NCBI RefSeq assembly: GCF_910593845.1
Contig: NZ_CAJVAS010000001.1
Span: 186,001 to 250,000 of the forward strand
Origin: Paenibacillus solanacearum
GTDB taxonomy: Bacteria > Bacillota > Bacilli > Paenibacillales > NBRC-103111
Direction: 5' to 3'
DNA length: 64,000 nt
The notes beneath the pieces are model-generated. The model was given only the letters and a program-made list of their open reading frames with translations, had not been told where the DNA came from and made no database searches. A program made the translations under genes and the position numbers. This document shows, one piece after another, positions 8,923-16,762 of the stretch (within the stretch, counting starts at the first letter, position 1; every line of letters begins with the position of its first letter).

Positions 8923-9099
8923 GAATATCACTCTCCTTATAATGAAAGGTAACGAAGTACTAAAAAACGTATGAGCGGAAATTGTAAAATATTCATCGCA
9001 TTAATGAAACGCCGCATGATGTGCTAATCATGATGCGCGAAATAAAATAAAACGGCCGCTAAAGCGCTCTTATGATGGGGAGCGTTACCTGAACATAAG

Positions 9100-9136
9100 A
9101 AGGACCTCAAGTCCACGACAAGTGGCTGAGGTCCTT
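9100..9136. terminator. Hairpin downstream of the 76-residue gene
   Basis: Ten-base arms AAGGACCTCA/TGAGGTCCTT enclose a 17-base loop that can itself pair (CCAC/GTGG). The T tract is weak in both directions, so this is a likely but not certain terminator. Confidence 0.55.
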
Positions 9137-9155
9137 TCATTATCCAATCTGCTGG

Positions 9156-9386
9156 TCAAATAAGCAGCGTGATCGCCAGCAGGTCGAACAGCACCAGCGG
9201 CAAAATAAACGGAAAAAACGATGTGTGAACGGTGTTTCCGCTGCGAACGGACGTCACTTTCAAATACAATTTTTTGCCGGTGACCTTTACGATTTTACCG
9301 GTATACGTATTCCCGTTTTTCGCTTTGATTTTGACGGTACGGCCGATATAATTTTTACTTTTCTTGTACATCGATACGGCTGACAT
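9156..9386 (-). CDS. Small basic protein with hydrophobic C-terminus
   Basis: A 76-residue protein. Residues 10-50 form an Sm-like or SH3-like small beta-barrel pattern (G-R-T-V-K-I-K-A-K-N-G-N-T-Y-T-G-K-I-V-K-V), rich in Lys. The last 20 residues are strongly hydrophobic and look like a single membrane anchor. AAGGAGG lies 7 bases before ATG 9386. The fold suggestion is inferred from the strand pattern; similar short barrels occur in spore-coat-associated DUF2642 proteins. The function is unknown. Confidence 0.65.
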   Translation of the reverse strand: MSAVSMYKKSKNYIGRTVKIKAKNGNTYTGKIVKVTGKKLYLKVTSVRSGNTVHTSFFPFILPLVLFDLLAITLLI

Positions 9387-9567
9387 GCGGTTTCCTCCTT
9401 TATACCGTAGTTGTCCATTATATGTCCGCGTCCGGTAAGCGTGTGGGTTTATGCAGCAGCCGGCTTTATACTTTTTTTAGAAATGATTTCAGCGTAGTTT
9501 AGATTTGGCGTCTATGATGGAGAGGAATGAAATTTAGAAGTTCCCTGTATCGAAAGGATGCGAATCT

Positions 9568-10209
9568 ATGAAAGTAAACGGAAAAAAACGAGCGGTTCGG
9601 AGCGTCGTCTTCCTGCTGGTTGCGGCGGCCGCTATGTTCGCGATCGCCCCCTATTTGCTATTCGATCCAGCCTACAGCCGTGTGAAGCTGAACCCGGCGC
9701 TGCCATTCCATTATCCGCTGCTGCTTATCCATATCTTTGCATCGTTTCTGGCGCTCGCGGTGGGATGGATCCAATTCATTCCCGGCCTACGTACCAACTT
9801 CCTCCGTCTTCACCGGCTCGTCGGACGTATATATTTGGGCTGCATTGCAGCGGGCGGAATAACGGGGCTTGCCGTAGGCATGTATACCGAGAGCTATATT
9901 CGCCAGCTCGCCTTTTTGGCGCTAGCGGTGCTGTGGCTCATCACAGGCTGGAAAGGATATCGCACGATTCGGCGAGGGGAAGTGCGGGACCATCAGATTT
10001 GGATGCTGCGCAGCTACGCGGTTACCCTTGTCGCAGCGACCGCCCGACTCGTTACGCCATTGTGCCTGCTGGCTTATATGGCGCTGCAAGGAGCGCCGGA
10101 CGGGGGAGTGAAGGCCGCGATTGCGCCGGTGCTGGAAGCGAATATTTGGGTCGGACTTGTCCTCAATGTATTGCTCTGCGAGTGGCTCTTCGTGCGCCGG
10201 GTTCGCTAG
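9568..10209 (+). CDS. DUF2306-family membrane protein
   Basis: A 213-residue protein with about six membrane helices. It has the two conserved polar motifs of the DUF2306 family: L-H-R-L-V-G-R-I-Y near residue 82 and D-H-Q-I-W-M-L-R-S-Y-A near residue 142, whose His residues suggest haem or metal binding. The biochemical role is not established. It starts after AAAGGA, and a hairpin terminator follows at once, so it is monocistronic. Confidence 0.8.
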   Translation: MKVNGKKRAVRSVVFLLVAAAAMFAIAPYLLFDPAYSRVKLNPALPFHYPLLLIHIFASFLALAVGWIQFIPGLRTNFLRLHRLVGRIYLGCIAAGGITGLAVGMYTESYIRQLAFLALAVLWLITGWKGYRTIRRGEVRDHQIWMLRSYAVTLVAATARLVTPLCLLAYMALQGAPDGGVKAAIAPVLEANIWVGLVLNVLLCEWLFVRRVR

Positions 10210-10225
10210 CAATCGATAATGTGCG

Positions 10226-10252
10226 CCATCGCCGAACAGGCGGTGGTTTTTT
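10226..10252 (+). terminator. Rho-independent terminator
   Basis: Eight-base stem CCATCGCC/GGCGGTGG (one T-G pair), five-base loop and a run of six T, directly after the DUF2306 gene. Confidence 0.8.
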
Positions 10253-10428
10253 ATCATGACCGGATCGACAATGCAGTTGTCTGAATCGGCAATGTCTCCG
10301 GACGCGGCGGGAGTGTACAATGAAGCCAGAGACGATTGTGATTTTCCCCGGCCGGCGTCATGTTGTGTATGCCGGCGTTACGATGCAACAAGCAGGAAGG
10401 AAATATCCATTTCGAAAGGATGGTCGGT

Positions 10429-11427
10429 ATGATTAAAGTGGCCGTCGTCGGTGTAAACAACATCGGGAAAGTTCACTGTAAATATTATGCGCAGCACCCG
10501 GATACGCAGCTTGCCGCGGTGTGCGATCTAATGGAGGAGCGGGCGGATGCCGCCGCGCGCGAATACCGGGTGAAGGCTTATACGGATATGCGCGTGATGC
10601 TGGAGCAAGAGGATATTGACGTCGTGATCGTCGCGACCGCCGGCGTGGAGAAAGGAAGCCATCATTTCGAGCCGGCGATGATTGCGATGGAAGCGGGGAA
10701 GGACGTGCTTGTGGAGAAGCCGATCTCCAACCGCGTGGAGGAAGCCAGAGAAATGGTGCGGTTTGCCCGGGAGCGGGGCGTGCGGCTGGCGTGCAATTTG
10801 AACCACCGCTTCACACCGGCGGCGGCCAAAGGGAAGGAGCTGCTGCTGCAAGGAGCGCTCGGATCCCCGCTGTTTATTAACATGCGGCTGACGATCGATA
10901 ATAAATCCGAGGCGACCGAATGGTTTCATATGCGGGCGCTGCATCCGCATTCCATCGATGTGATGCGCTACTTTATGGGCGACGTGCGGCGGGTGCAGGC
11001 GTTTATGACCAAAGCGGAGGGACGCAATACGTGGTCCACCGCCTCGATCAATATGGAATTCGAGAGCGGGGCGGTCGGGCATTTGACCGGCAGCTACGAC
11101 ATGTCGATGAAGCACCCGATCGAGTATTGCGAGGTAGCGGGCAATCAGGGACGGCTCGTCATCGATAACGTGTACGAGAGCTTTACGTTTTATCCGCATA
11201 AGAGCGACGAGCTGCTTGTGATGCGCAATCCGATCTTCCGCGGCATGCAGGGATTCGACGATACGTTCAAAAACCGGATCGAGCGGTTTATCGGGCAAAT
11301 CAAGCAGGGAGTCTCTCCGGAACAAATCGAAGCTTCCGGCGCCGACGCTTTGGCGGCGCAAGAAGTGATCGAGGCGGCGATCGCGTCGCAGATGAGCAAT
11401 GGCGCTGTCGTAGACGTGCCCAAATGA
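10429..11427 (+). CDS. Gfo/Idh/MocA-family oxidoreductase
   Basis: A 332-residue NAD(P)-dependent sugar or cyclitol dehydrogenase. The N-terminal Rossmann strand reads V-A-V-V-G-V-N-N-I-G, and the family E-K-P motif (V-E-K-P-I-S-N) lies near residue 100. L-N-H-R-F-T-P and H-P-H-S-I-D-V fill the positions of substrate and catalytic residues. ATG 10429 follows AAAGGATGG; longer in-frame starts have no site. It opens the sulfatase/APS-kinase operon and has a close paralogue at 27932. I infer that it oxidises or epimerises a sugar released by the neighbouring hydrolases. It is not assignable to IolG because no other inositol genes are present. Confidence 0.9.
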   Translation: MIKVAVVGVNNIGKVHCKYYAQHPDTQLAAVCDLMEERADAAAREYRVKAYTDMRVMLEQEDIDVVIVATAGVEKGSHHFEPAMIAMEAGKDVLVEKPISNRVEEAREMVRFARERGVRLACNLNHRFTPAAAKGKELLLQGALGSPLFINMRLTIDNKSEATEWFHMRALHPHSIDVMRYFMGDVRRVQAFMTKAEGRNTWSTASINMEFESGAVGHLTGSYDMSMKHPIEYCEVAGNQGRLVIDNVYESFTFYPHKSDELLVMRNPIFRGMQGFDDTFKNRIERFIGQIKQGVSPEQIEASGADALAAQEVIEAAIASQMSNGAVVDVPK

Positions 11428-11467
11428 AACCGCTTGCGCGGCAAAGCATTCGAGAGGAGCGGCGGCA

Positions 11468-12067
11468 ATGAACGCGAATGACCATACGGATGGAAGGGTG
11501 CTTTGGTTTACCGGGCTGTCCGGATCGGGCAAAACGACGACGGCCAAGCATTTGAATCAACTGCTTGAGGACAGAGGCCTTCGAGTTGAGCTGCTGGACG
11601 GCGACGAGCTGCGCGAAACGATCTGCAAGGGACTCGGCTTCAGCCGTGAGGACCGGTTCGAAAATATTCGGCGCATCGCCTATATTGCGGGCCTGCTGTC
11701 GAGGCATGGCGTGATCGTGCTTGTATCGGCCATTACCCCTTACCGGGAGATGAGAGAGTACGTGCGCAAGCAAATTCCCGCCTTTGCCGAAGTATATGTG
11801 CAGTGCCCGCTGGAGGAATGCGAGCGAAGAGACGTGAAGGGGTTGTACGCCAAAGCGCGCAGACAGGAAATCGCGGCGTTTACGGGCATCTCCGATCCGT
11901 ACGAGGAGCCGCTGCGGCCGGATCTTTCGATCGACACGGCGCAGCATTCCGTCGAGGACAACTGCCGGAGGATCATGTCTTGGCTGAACCGGCGCGCTGC
12001 AGCGACCGGCGGCATCGCGGTACCGGATAAGGCTAGCGCCGCAGCGGCAAGGAGGCGGATGCCATGA
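11468..12067 (+). CDS. cysC: Adenylylsulfate (APS) kinase
   Basis: A 199-residue P-loop kinase that phosphorylates APS to PAPS. The Walker A motif G-L-S-G-S-G-K-T-T is at residues 16-24, L-L-D-G-D-E-L-R binds the nucleotide sulfate, G-F-S-R-E-D-R-F-E-N-I-R-R-I is the APS-binding stretch, and K-G-L-Y-K-A-R-type and F-T-G-I-S-D-P-Y-E motifs match the family well. Its stop overlaps the next start (ATGA), so it is translationally coupled to a sulfatase-like enzyme. No ATP sulfurylase, PAPS reductase or sulfotransferase is in the window. The Ala-rich tail of about 20 residues is unusual. The coupling with hydrolases is unexpected for sulfate assimilation. Confidence 0.88.
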   Translation: MNANDHTDGRVLWFTGLSGSGKTTTAKHLNQLLEDRGLRVELLDGDELRETICKGLGFSREDRFENIRRIAYIAGLLSRHGVIVLVSAITPYREMREYVRKQIPAFAEVYVQCPLEECERRDVKGLYAKARRQEIAAFTGISDPYEEPLRPDLSIDTAQHSVEDNCRRIMSWLNRRAAATGGIAVPDKASAAAARRRMP

Positions 12068-13509
12068 AGATCATCATGATCTCGCTCGATACGATGCGGG
12101 CTTCGCGTCTTGGCTGTTACGGGTACGCCAAGCCGACAAGCCCGTATATCGACGAAATCGCCTCACAGGGCGTGCTATTCGAGAACGCGTATGCCGCCGA
12201 CATTCCGACGGAGGTAGCCCATACCGGCATATTCACCGGGAAGGTCGGCCTGACGACCGGCGTCGTATCGCATGGCTCCGAGCTGGGCGTGCTCCCCAAA
12301 TCGACCGAATGGCTGCCTACAATGCTCCGTTCGGCCGGCTTTACGACCGGCGCGGTGGACAATCTGTATCAGCTCAAGGAATGGTTCGCACGCGGTTACC
12401 GTTATTATATCAATAGCGTCGGAGGAAAGCGGTGGATCGACGGCAGAACGATCAACGATTTGGCGAAGCCGTGGATTCGCGATCATAAGGACGAGGACTT
12501 CTTTTTGTTCCTGCACTACTGGGACCCGCATACGCCTTATTTGCCGCCGGAGCGGTACATTTCCCCGTTTTACGAAGCGGGCCGCAATCCGTACGACCCG
12601 TCCAACCGCAGCATGGAAGCAGCCTACAATCATATGGCTTACCCGTTCTTCAAGCATCACCATTACGATTTGCTCGGTTCCGTGACCGACGCGGACTACA
12701 TCAATGCGCTGTATGATGCAGAGGTCCGGTATTTGGACGATTTGCTCCGGGAGCTGGACGGCTATTTGGAGGAACAAGGGATTCGTGAAGTGACGCTGCT
12801 CGTCCTGTTCGGAGATCACGGCGAAAGCTTGACCGAGCACGGCATTTATTGGGACCATTGCGGCTTGTACGAGCCGACCGTCCACGTTCCCGTCATTATG
12901 CGCTGGCCTGAAGCAGTCCCGGCGGGACGCCGGGTGAAGGGGCTCGTTCAGCAGGTCGATCTCATGCCGACGGTATTGGAAGCGGCCCGAATGGCGGCGC
13001 TGTCCGGGATCGATGCGGCCCGTCTCGCAGCCCCCGCGGGACTGGACGGACGCAGTCTGTGGAACGCGATTCGCGGAGAGAGCGACCGGACGCATGAGGC
13101 GGTCTATCTCAGCGAATGTGCCTGGCAGGCCGCCCGCGGCATTCGCACTGAGCGGTACAAGTTCATCCGCACCCATGATGCGGGACCGTTCTCCCGCCCG
13201 CCGCGAGAGCTGTACGATCTGCACGCCGATCCGGAGGAGACGGTCAACCTCGCGGAGACGTATGCGGAGACGGCGGATGCGCTGGAGCGGCAGCTGGATG
13301 GCTGGGTAAGCGCGAAGCTTCAGGGCCGCCAAGACCCGATGGAACGGCAGCTGCAGGAGCTGGGACTGCCGTTCCGCAACCGGATCGAGAAAATATTGGA
13401 GGGCGTCGGGCTGACGTGGGAGGAATGGCTGCGGGATCCGCAGCGGGAGCGATTCGACGCGCTTCATGCGCAGAAGGCGCATGGCCGCGTGCCCGGCGCC
13501 GCCAAATAA
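12064..13509 (+). CDS. Sulfatase-superfamily hydrolase with Thr at the nucleophile position
   Basis: A 481-residue alkaline-phosphatase-superfamily enzyme. Metal-site motifs are present: I-S-L-D-T-M-R at residues 6-12 and F-G-D-H-G-E-S-L-T-E-H-G near residue 256, plus D-P-H-T-P-Y-L-P-P near residue 157. The Cys/Ser-x-Pro-x-Arg motif needed for formylglycine is absent; alignment on the conserved T-G after it puts Thr49 at that place (P-T-E-V-A-H-T-G-I-F-T-G). Thr is the nucleophile in some phosphodiesterases and phosphomutases of the superfamily, so it could act on a phospho- or other ester. It overlaps cysC by 4 bases. There is no signal peptide, so it is cytoplasmic. It is paralogous to the gene at 29817. 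Confidence 0.85.
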   Translation: MKIIMISLDTMRASRLGCYGYAKPTSPYIDEIASQGVLFENAYAADIPTEVAHTGIFTGKVGLTTGVVSHGSELGVLPKSTEWLPTMLRSAGFTTGAVDNLYQLKEWFARGYRYYINSVGGKRWIDGRTINDLAKPWIRDHKDEDFFLFLHYWDPHTPYLPPERYISPFYEAGRNPYDPSNRSMEAAYNHMAYPFFKHHHYDLLGSVTDADYINALYDAEVRYLDDLLRELDGYLEEQGIREVTLLVLFGDHGESLTEHGIYWDHCGLYEPTVHVPVIMRWPEAVPAGRRVKGLVQQVDLMPTVLEAARMAALSGIDAARLAAPAGLDGRSLWNAIRGESDRTHEAVYLSECAWQAARGIRTERYKFIRTHDAGPFSRPPRELYDLHADPEETVNLAETYAETADALERQLDGWVSAKLQGRQDPMERQLQELGLPFRNRIEKILEGVGLTWEEWLRDPQRERFDALHAQKAHGRVPGAAK

Positions 13510-13681
13510 GCCAGGCTTCGCAGCCGCAAGCGCGGCGAGGAGCGTGGGCCATGCAGCGAATGCCGCTAGTCGCTTGCCGGCGAAAAGGTCAGCCGGAGCA
13601 AGGCTGCTGCTGAACTGCTGAATTTCTGAACTGCGGTCCTCGTCCATGCCGCAGCAATGACAACGAAAGGATCGTTTACCG

Positions 13682-15079
13682 ATGAACAAACGACCGAATC
13701 TGTTAATCATTATGGCTGATCAACTGCGCTACGATTGCGTAGGGTATAGCCGAAGCTATCCCGTACATACGCCGAATCTGGATCGGCTTGCATCCGAGGG
13801 CATGGGGTTCTCCCATGCCTTTACGCATATTCCGCTGTGCTGTCCGGCGAGGCAATCGTTCATGAACGGACGGCGCGCGGAGACGTTCGGCGGCCTGTGG
13901 AATTTCAACATCGCGCTCCCGGTCCCGGGTCTCGCGCCGGAGCAGTACGCGTGGCCTCGGGACCTCGCCGCGCAAGGCTACCGGAGCCGGTATTTCGGCA
14001 AGTGGGGCGTGCATCCGGAGCATGACCCGACCCGCTACGGCTACGAGCGGTATACGGGGGAAGCCGAGTACAAGCGGTTCCAGACGGAACGGTACCCGCA
14101 GGCGAGCTACACGCAAGGCTTCTTCGGGGAGCCGGACCCGATTCCGCTGGAGGATGCGAGAACCCACTGGCTGGCCCGGCAGACGGCAGACAGCATCAGC
14201 GAGCTGACCGCCGCCGGAGCGCCATGGCATATCCGGCTGAACTTCTCCGAGCCGCATCCGCCCTGCCGGCCCGCCGGCCGCTTCGCCGCCATGTACGATC
14301 CCGCCGCCGTTCCCCAGTGGCATAACTTCCGGGACGACTTCGTCCATAAGCCGTACATTCAGCGGCAGCAACTGCTGAACTGGCAGGTGCAGGATTACAC
14401 ATGGGACGATTGGGCGCCGGTCGTCGCGCGCTATTACGGCATGATCAGCCAGGTCGACGACGCGGTCGGATCGGTGCTGCGGCATTTGGAGGCGCTCGGT
14501 ATCGCCGACGAGACGATCGTCGTGTTCACCTCCGACCACGGCGACATGTGCGGAGCGCACCGGATGATGGATAAGCATTACATCCTGTACGATGACGTGG
14601 TCCGCGTTCCGCTGATTATCAAGTGCCCGGACGTCATCCCGCAAGGAACCGTGTCCGATGCATTCGTGTACAATTTGCTCGACGTGCCTCCGACGATGCT
14701 GGAGCTGCTGGGACTGCCGGTGCCGGGTTCGCTGCAGGGCCGTTCGCTGCTGCCGCTGCTGCAGGGAGGAGGAGCCGCGCCGGCGGATTGGCGGGAAGCG
14801 GTCGTCGCCTCCTACAACGGCCAGCAGTTCGGTTTGTATACACAGCGGATGATCCGCAATAAAGACTGGAAATACATTTGGAATACGACCGATGTGGATG
14901 AGCTGTACGATCTGGCGCATGACCCCGGAGAGCTGAACAACCGGATTGCCGATCCGGTCGTCGCAGACATCCTGCAGCAGCTGCGGACCGGGCTGTACCG
15001 CCAGCTTGTGCAAGACGGGGACGGGCTTGCGGCGAACCATTGGATGAAGGACCAGCTTTTGCTTGGGAATAAGTTGTGA
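13682..15079 (+). CDS. Sulfatase with canonical formylglycine motif
   Basis: A 465-residue type I sulfatase. The maturation motif C-C-P-A-R lies at residues 53-57, with Cys53 converted to formylglycine. Metal-binding segments are I-M-A-D-Q-L-R-Y-D near the start and T-S-D-H-G-D-M-C-G-A-H near residue 282. The C-terminal W-K-Y-I-W-N-T-T-D-V-D-E-L-Y-D-L is typical of choline-sulfatase and glycan-sulfatase relatives. It has no signal peptide, so it should act on imported substrate. No maturase is in the window, so one must be encoded elsewhere. It follows the Thr-type paralogue after a 172-base gap with no clear terminator. Confidence 0.92.
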   Translation: MNKRPNLLIIMADQLRYDCVGYSRSYPVHTPNLDRLASEGMGFSHAFTHIPLCCPARQSFMNGRRAETFGGLWNFNIALPVPGLAPEQYAWPRDLAAQGYRSRYFGKWGVHPEHDPTRYGYERYTGEAEYKRFQTERYPQASYTQGFFGEPDPIPLEDARTHWLARQTADSISELTAAGAPWHIRLNFSEPHPPCRPAGRFAAMYDPAAVPQWHNFRDDFVHKPYIQRQQLLNWQVQDYTWDDWAPVVARYYGMISQVDDAVGSVLRHLEALGIADETIVVFTSDHGDMCGAHRMMDKHYILYDDVVRVPLIIKCPDVIPQGTVSDAFVYNLLDVPPTMLELLGLPVPGSLQGRSLLPLLQGGGAAPADWREAVVASYNGQQFGLYTQRMIRNKDWKYIWNTTDVDELYDLAHDPGELNNRIADPVVADILQQLRTGLYRQLVQDGDGLAANHWMKDQLLLGNKL

Positions 15080-15140
15080 ACCTGAACGAAAGTAACATAA
15101 TCAAAAATAAACGGGCATATATTGCAGTAAAACGAAGCGA

Positions 15141-15175
15141 CGGCGCACCCGGTCCTTTGTGATTCGGGAGCGCCG
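15141..15175. other. Hairpin between sulfatase and ASRT-like gene
   Basis: Eleven-base arms CGGCGCACCCG and CGGGAGCGCCG, with one mismatch, enclose a 13-base loop. There is no T tract, so it may be a processing element, a weak terminator or a leader structure. Confidence 0.4.
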
Positions 15176-15210
15176 CAGCTGTATGAAGGCAGCGAACGAT
15201 TTTCATGAAA

Positions 15211-15224
15211 TGGTAGCGCTTACA
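15211..15224. promoter_or_regulatory. cre-like box upstream of the ASRT-like gene
   Basis: TGGTAGCGCTTACA matches the CcpA consensus TGNAANCGNTNNCA at nine of ten fixed positions. It lies about 75 bases before the gene at 15299. Confidence 0.55.
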
Positions 15225-15298
15225 GATGTTCTCGGCACAGGGGCATGACGGAACGACAGCCGTCCATCGCCCAATAAACAATAACGGGAGGATACAAC

Positions 15299-15673
15299 AT
15301 GGGAAATTCGGCCAAAGGACATAACGTATGGTTTATCCCGGACGGCTATATTCCGCCGCAAAGCTCCGGCGCCTTAACGAGCCACGAATCGATCTGCGTC
15401 TTGAACTGCAGCGACGAAGCGGCCGAGCTGCGCATCACGGTATATTTTGAGGATCAGCCGCCGCTCGAGAGGCTGCCCGCGGCCGTTCCGGCCCGCCGCA
15501 CGTTTCATATCCGCACCAGCTCGCTTGAGCAGGACGGCCGGCGCATCCCGGTCGGCGTGCCCTACGCGATGGAAGTGGAGAGCAGCATTCCCGTCATCGT
15601 GCAGTACAGCCGTCTGGATGCGACGCAGGCGGAGAATGCGCTGATGTCCGTCATGGGATATCCCGAACGCTGA
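15299..15673 (+). CDS. ASRT-like protein (sensory rhodopsin transducer family)
   Basis: A 124-residue soluble beta-sandwich protein resembling the Anabaena sensory rhodopsin transducer throughout. It has G-Y-I-P-P near residue 18, S-H-E-S-I-C-V-L-N near residue 30, V-P-A-R-R-T-F-H-I-R near residue 60, and S-I-P-V-I-V-Q-Y-S-R-L-D followed by A-E-N-A-L near the end. No rhodopsin is nearby. Comparative work on the family proposed a small-molecule (sugar) binding role linked to carbohydrate metabolism, which fits its place between a sulfatase and a DeoR regulator. It starts shortly after GGGAGG. Its role here is inferred: a ligand sensor or accessory to the regulator. Confidence 0.88.
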   Translation: MGNSAKGHNVWFIPDGYIPPQSSGALTSHESICVLNCSDEAAELRITVYFEDQPPLERLPAAVPARRTFHIRTSSLEQDGRRIPVGVPYAMEVESSIPVIVQYSRLDATQAENALMSVMGYPER

Positions 15674-15765
15674 CAACGGATGGCCGGGATCGCGCGATTG
15701 GCGCGCCGTCGCTTGGGGAGACGGCAAACAGACAGAGACCATAGAACGTTGGGGAGGCTAAGTTC

Positions 15766-16524
15766 ATGCTGGTTGCGGAGCGGCATCGGGAAATCGTGAA
15801 TGTGCTCGATCAGGAGGGGAGCGTCAGGGTGTCGGAGCTCGCCCGGTTATTTCGGGTCACGGAGGAGACGATTCGCCGCGATCTGGAAAGACTTGAAGCG
15901 GAAGGGAAACTCATGCGCACACACGGCGGCGCGGTCGGCATCAAGCACTCCGAACGGGAAGCGCCGTTCTCCGAGCGGGAAATCAGTTATATGCAGGAAA
16001 AAATCGCGATCGCCAAAGAAGCGGTGCAGCGGGTCGTGGAAGGCGACACGATTCTTCTCGACGCCAGCACGACCGCGTGGCAAATGGCGCGTCTGCTGCC
16101 GGACATGCGATTGACCGTGCTGACCAACGCGATCAAGGTAGCCGTTGAACTGGCCGACAGAAGCCGGGTCCGGATCATTTCTACCGGGGGCACGTTGTCC
16201 CCGGCCTCGCTGTCCTTTGTCGGACCGGCGGCGGAGCGAATGCTCAAGGAATACCACGTGAACAAGCTGTTTTTCTCGTGCAAAGGCATCGATATCCAGC
16301 TCGGGCTGCGCGAGTCGAGCGAGTCGAATGCGATGATCAAGCGGCGCATGATGTCGATTGCCGACCAGCGCTATTTGCTCGCCGACCATAGCAAATTCGG
16401 TACGAAGGCGCTGGAGATGCTGGCGCCGCTGAAGGATGTCGAAGAAATCATCACCGATTCCAAAATCGACGCGGCGCTGTTACAACAACTGAAAAGCAGG
16501 GAATTCTCGGTCAAGCTGGTGTAG
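15766..16524 (+). CDS. DeoR/GlpR-family transcriptional regulator
   Basis: A 252-residue regulator. The N-terminal DeoR winged helix carries V-R-V-S-E-L-A-R-L-F-R-V-T-E-E-T-I-R-R-D-L-E, and the C-terminal DeoRC sensor domain has the isomerase-like D-A-S-T-T and S-T-G-G-T-L motifs that bind phosphorylated sugars. It starts after GGGGAGGC. It is followed by a terminator and then the importer operon, so it is well placed to repress the sulfatase genes, the importer, or both. Two further DeoR paralogues occur at 33385 and 34459. Confidence 0.93.
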   Translation: MLVAERHREIVNVLDQEGSVRVSELARLFRVTEETIRRDLERLEAEGKLMRTHGGAVGIKHSEREAPFSEREISYMQEKIAIAKEAVQRVVEGDTILLDASTTAWQMARLLPDMRLTVLTNAIKVAVELADRSRVRIISTGGTLSPASLSFVGPAAERMLKEYHVNKLFFSCKGIDIQLGLRESSESNAMIKRRMMSIADQRYLLADHSKFGTKALEMLAPLKDVEEIITDSKIDAALLQQLKSREFSVKLV

Positions 16525-16543
16525 TCCGCAAGTCTCGAGAGCG

Positions 16544-16583
16544 AAAAAGCATCGGCAATGTGCAGACATGGGATGCTTTTTTT
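16544..16583 (+). terminator. Rho-independent terminator after the DeoR gene
   Basis: Ten-base stem AAAAAGCATC/GATGCTTTTT with an 18-base loop and a run of seven T. Confidence 0.82.
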
Positions 16584-16714
16584 GTTGCGCATCCGTTTGC
16601 TTGTTGAAATTTGCGGTATCTCTTTTGATTTTGTGGGACTGCGGACTTAAATCGCGAAATTCAAAAAGAAATAGTTATTTTTTCGGAAATCGCGTCGTAA
16701 GCTAGAGCAACAAA

Positions 16715-16728
16715 ATAAAGCGCTTACA
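16715..16728. promoter_or_regulatory. cre-like box upstream of the importer operon
   Basis: ATAAAGCGCTTACA matches eight of ten fixed cre positions and keeps the central CG and AGCGCTT core. It lies 35 bases before the binding-protein start at 16763. Confidence 0.45.
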
Positions 16729-16762
16729 GTTATGCAGTCCAATCCAGAACGGGAGGGATTCG

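Noticed and set aside
10429-11427. Assignment of the Gfo/Idh/MocA enzyme as inositol 2-dehydrogenase (iolG)
   Set aside because: No other inositol genes are present, and the family covers many sugars and cyclitols.
12175-13710. Antisense open frame of about 510 codons opposite the Thr-type sulfatase
   Set aside because: It has the Arg/His-rich composition of a shadow frame, has no start site, and crosses two real genes.
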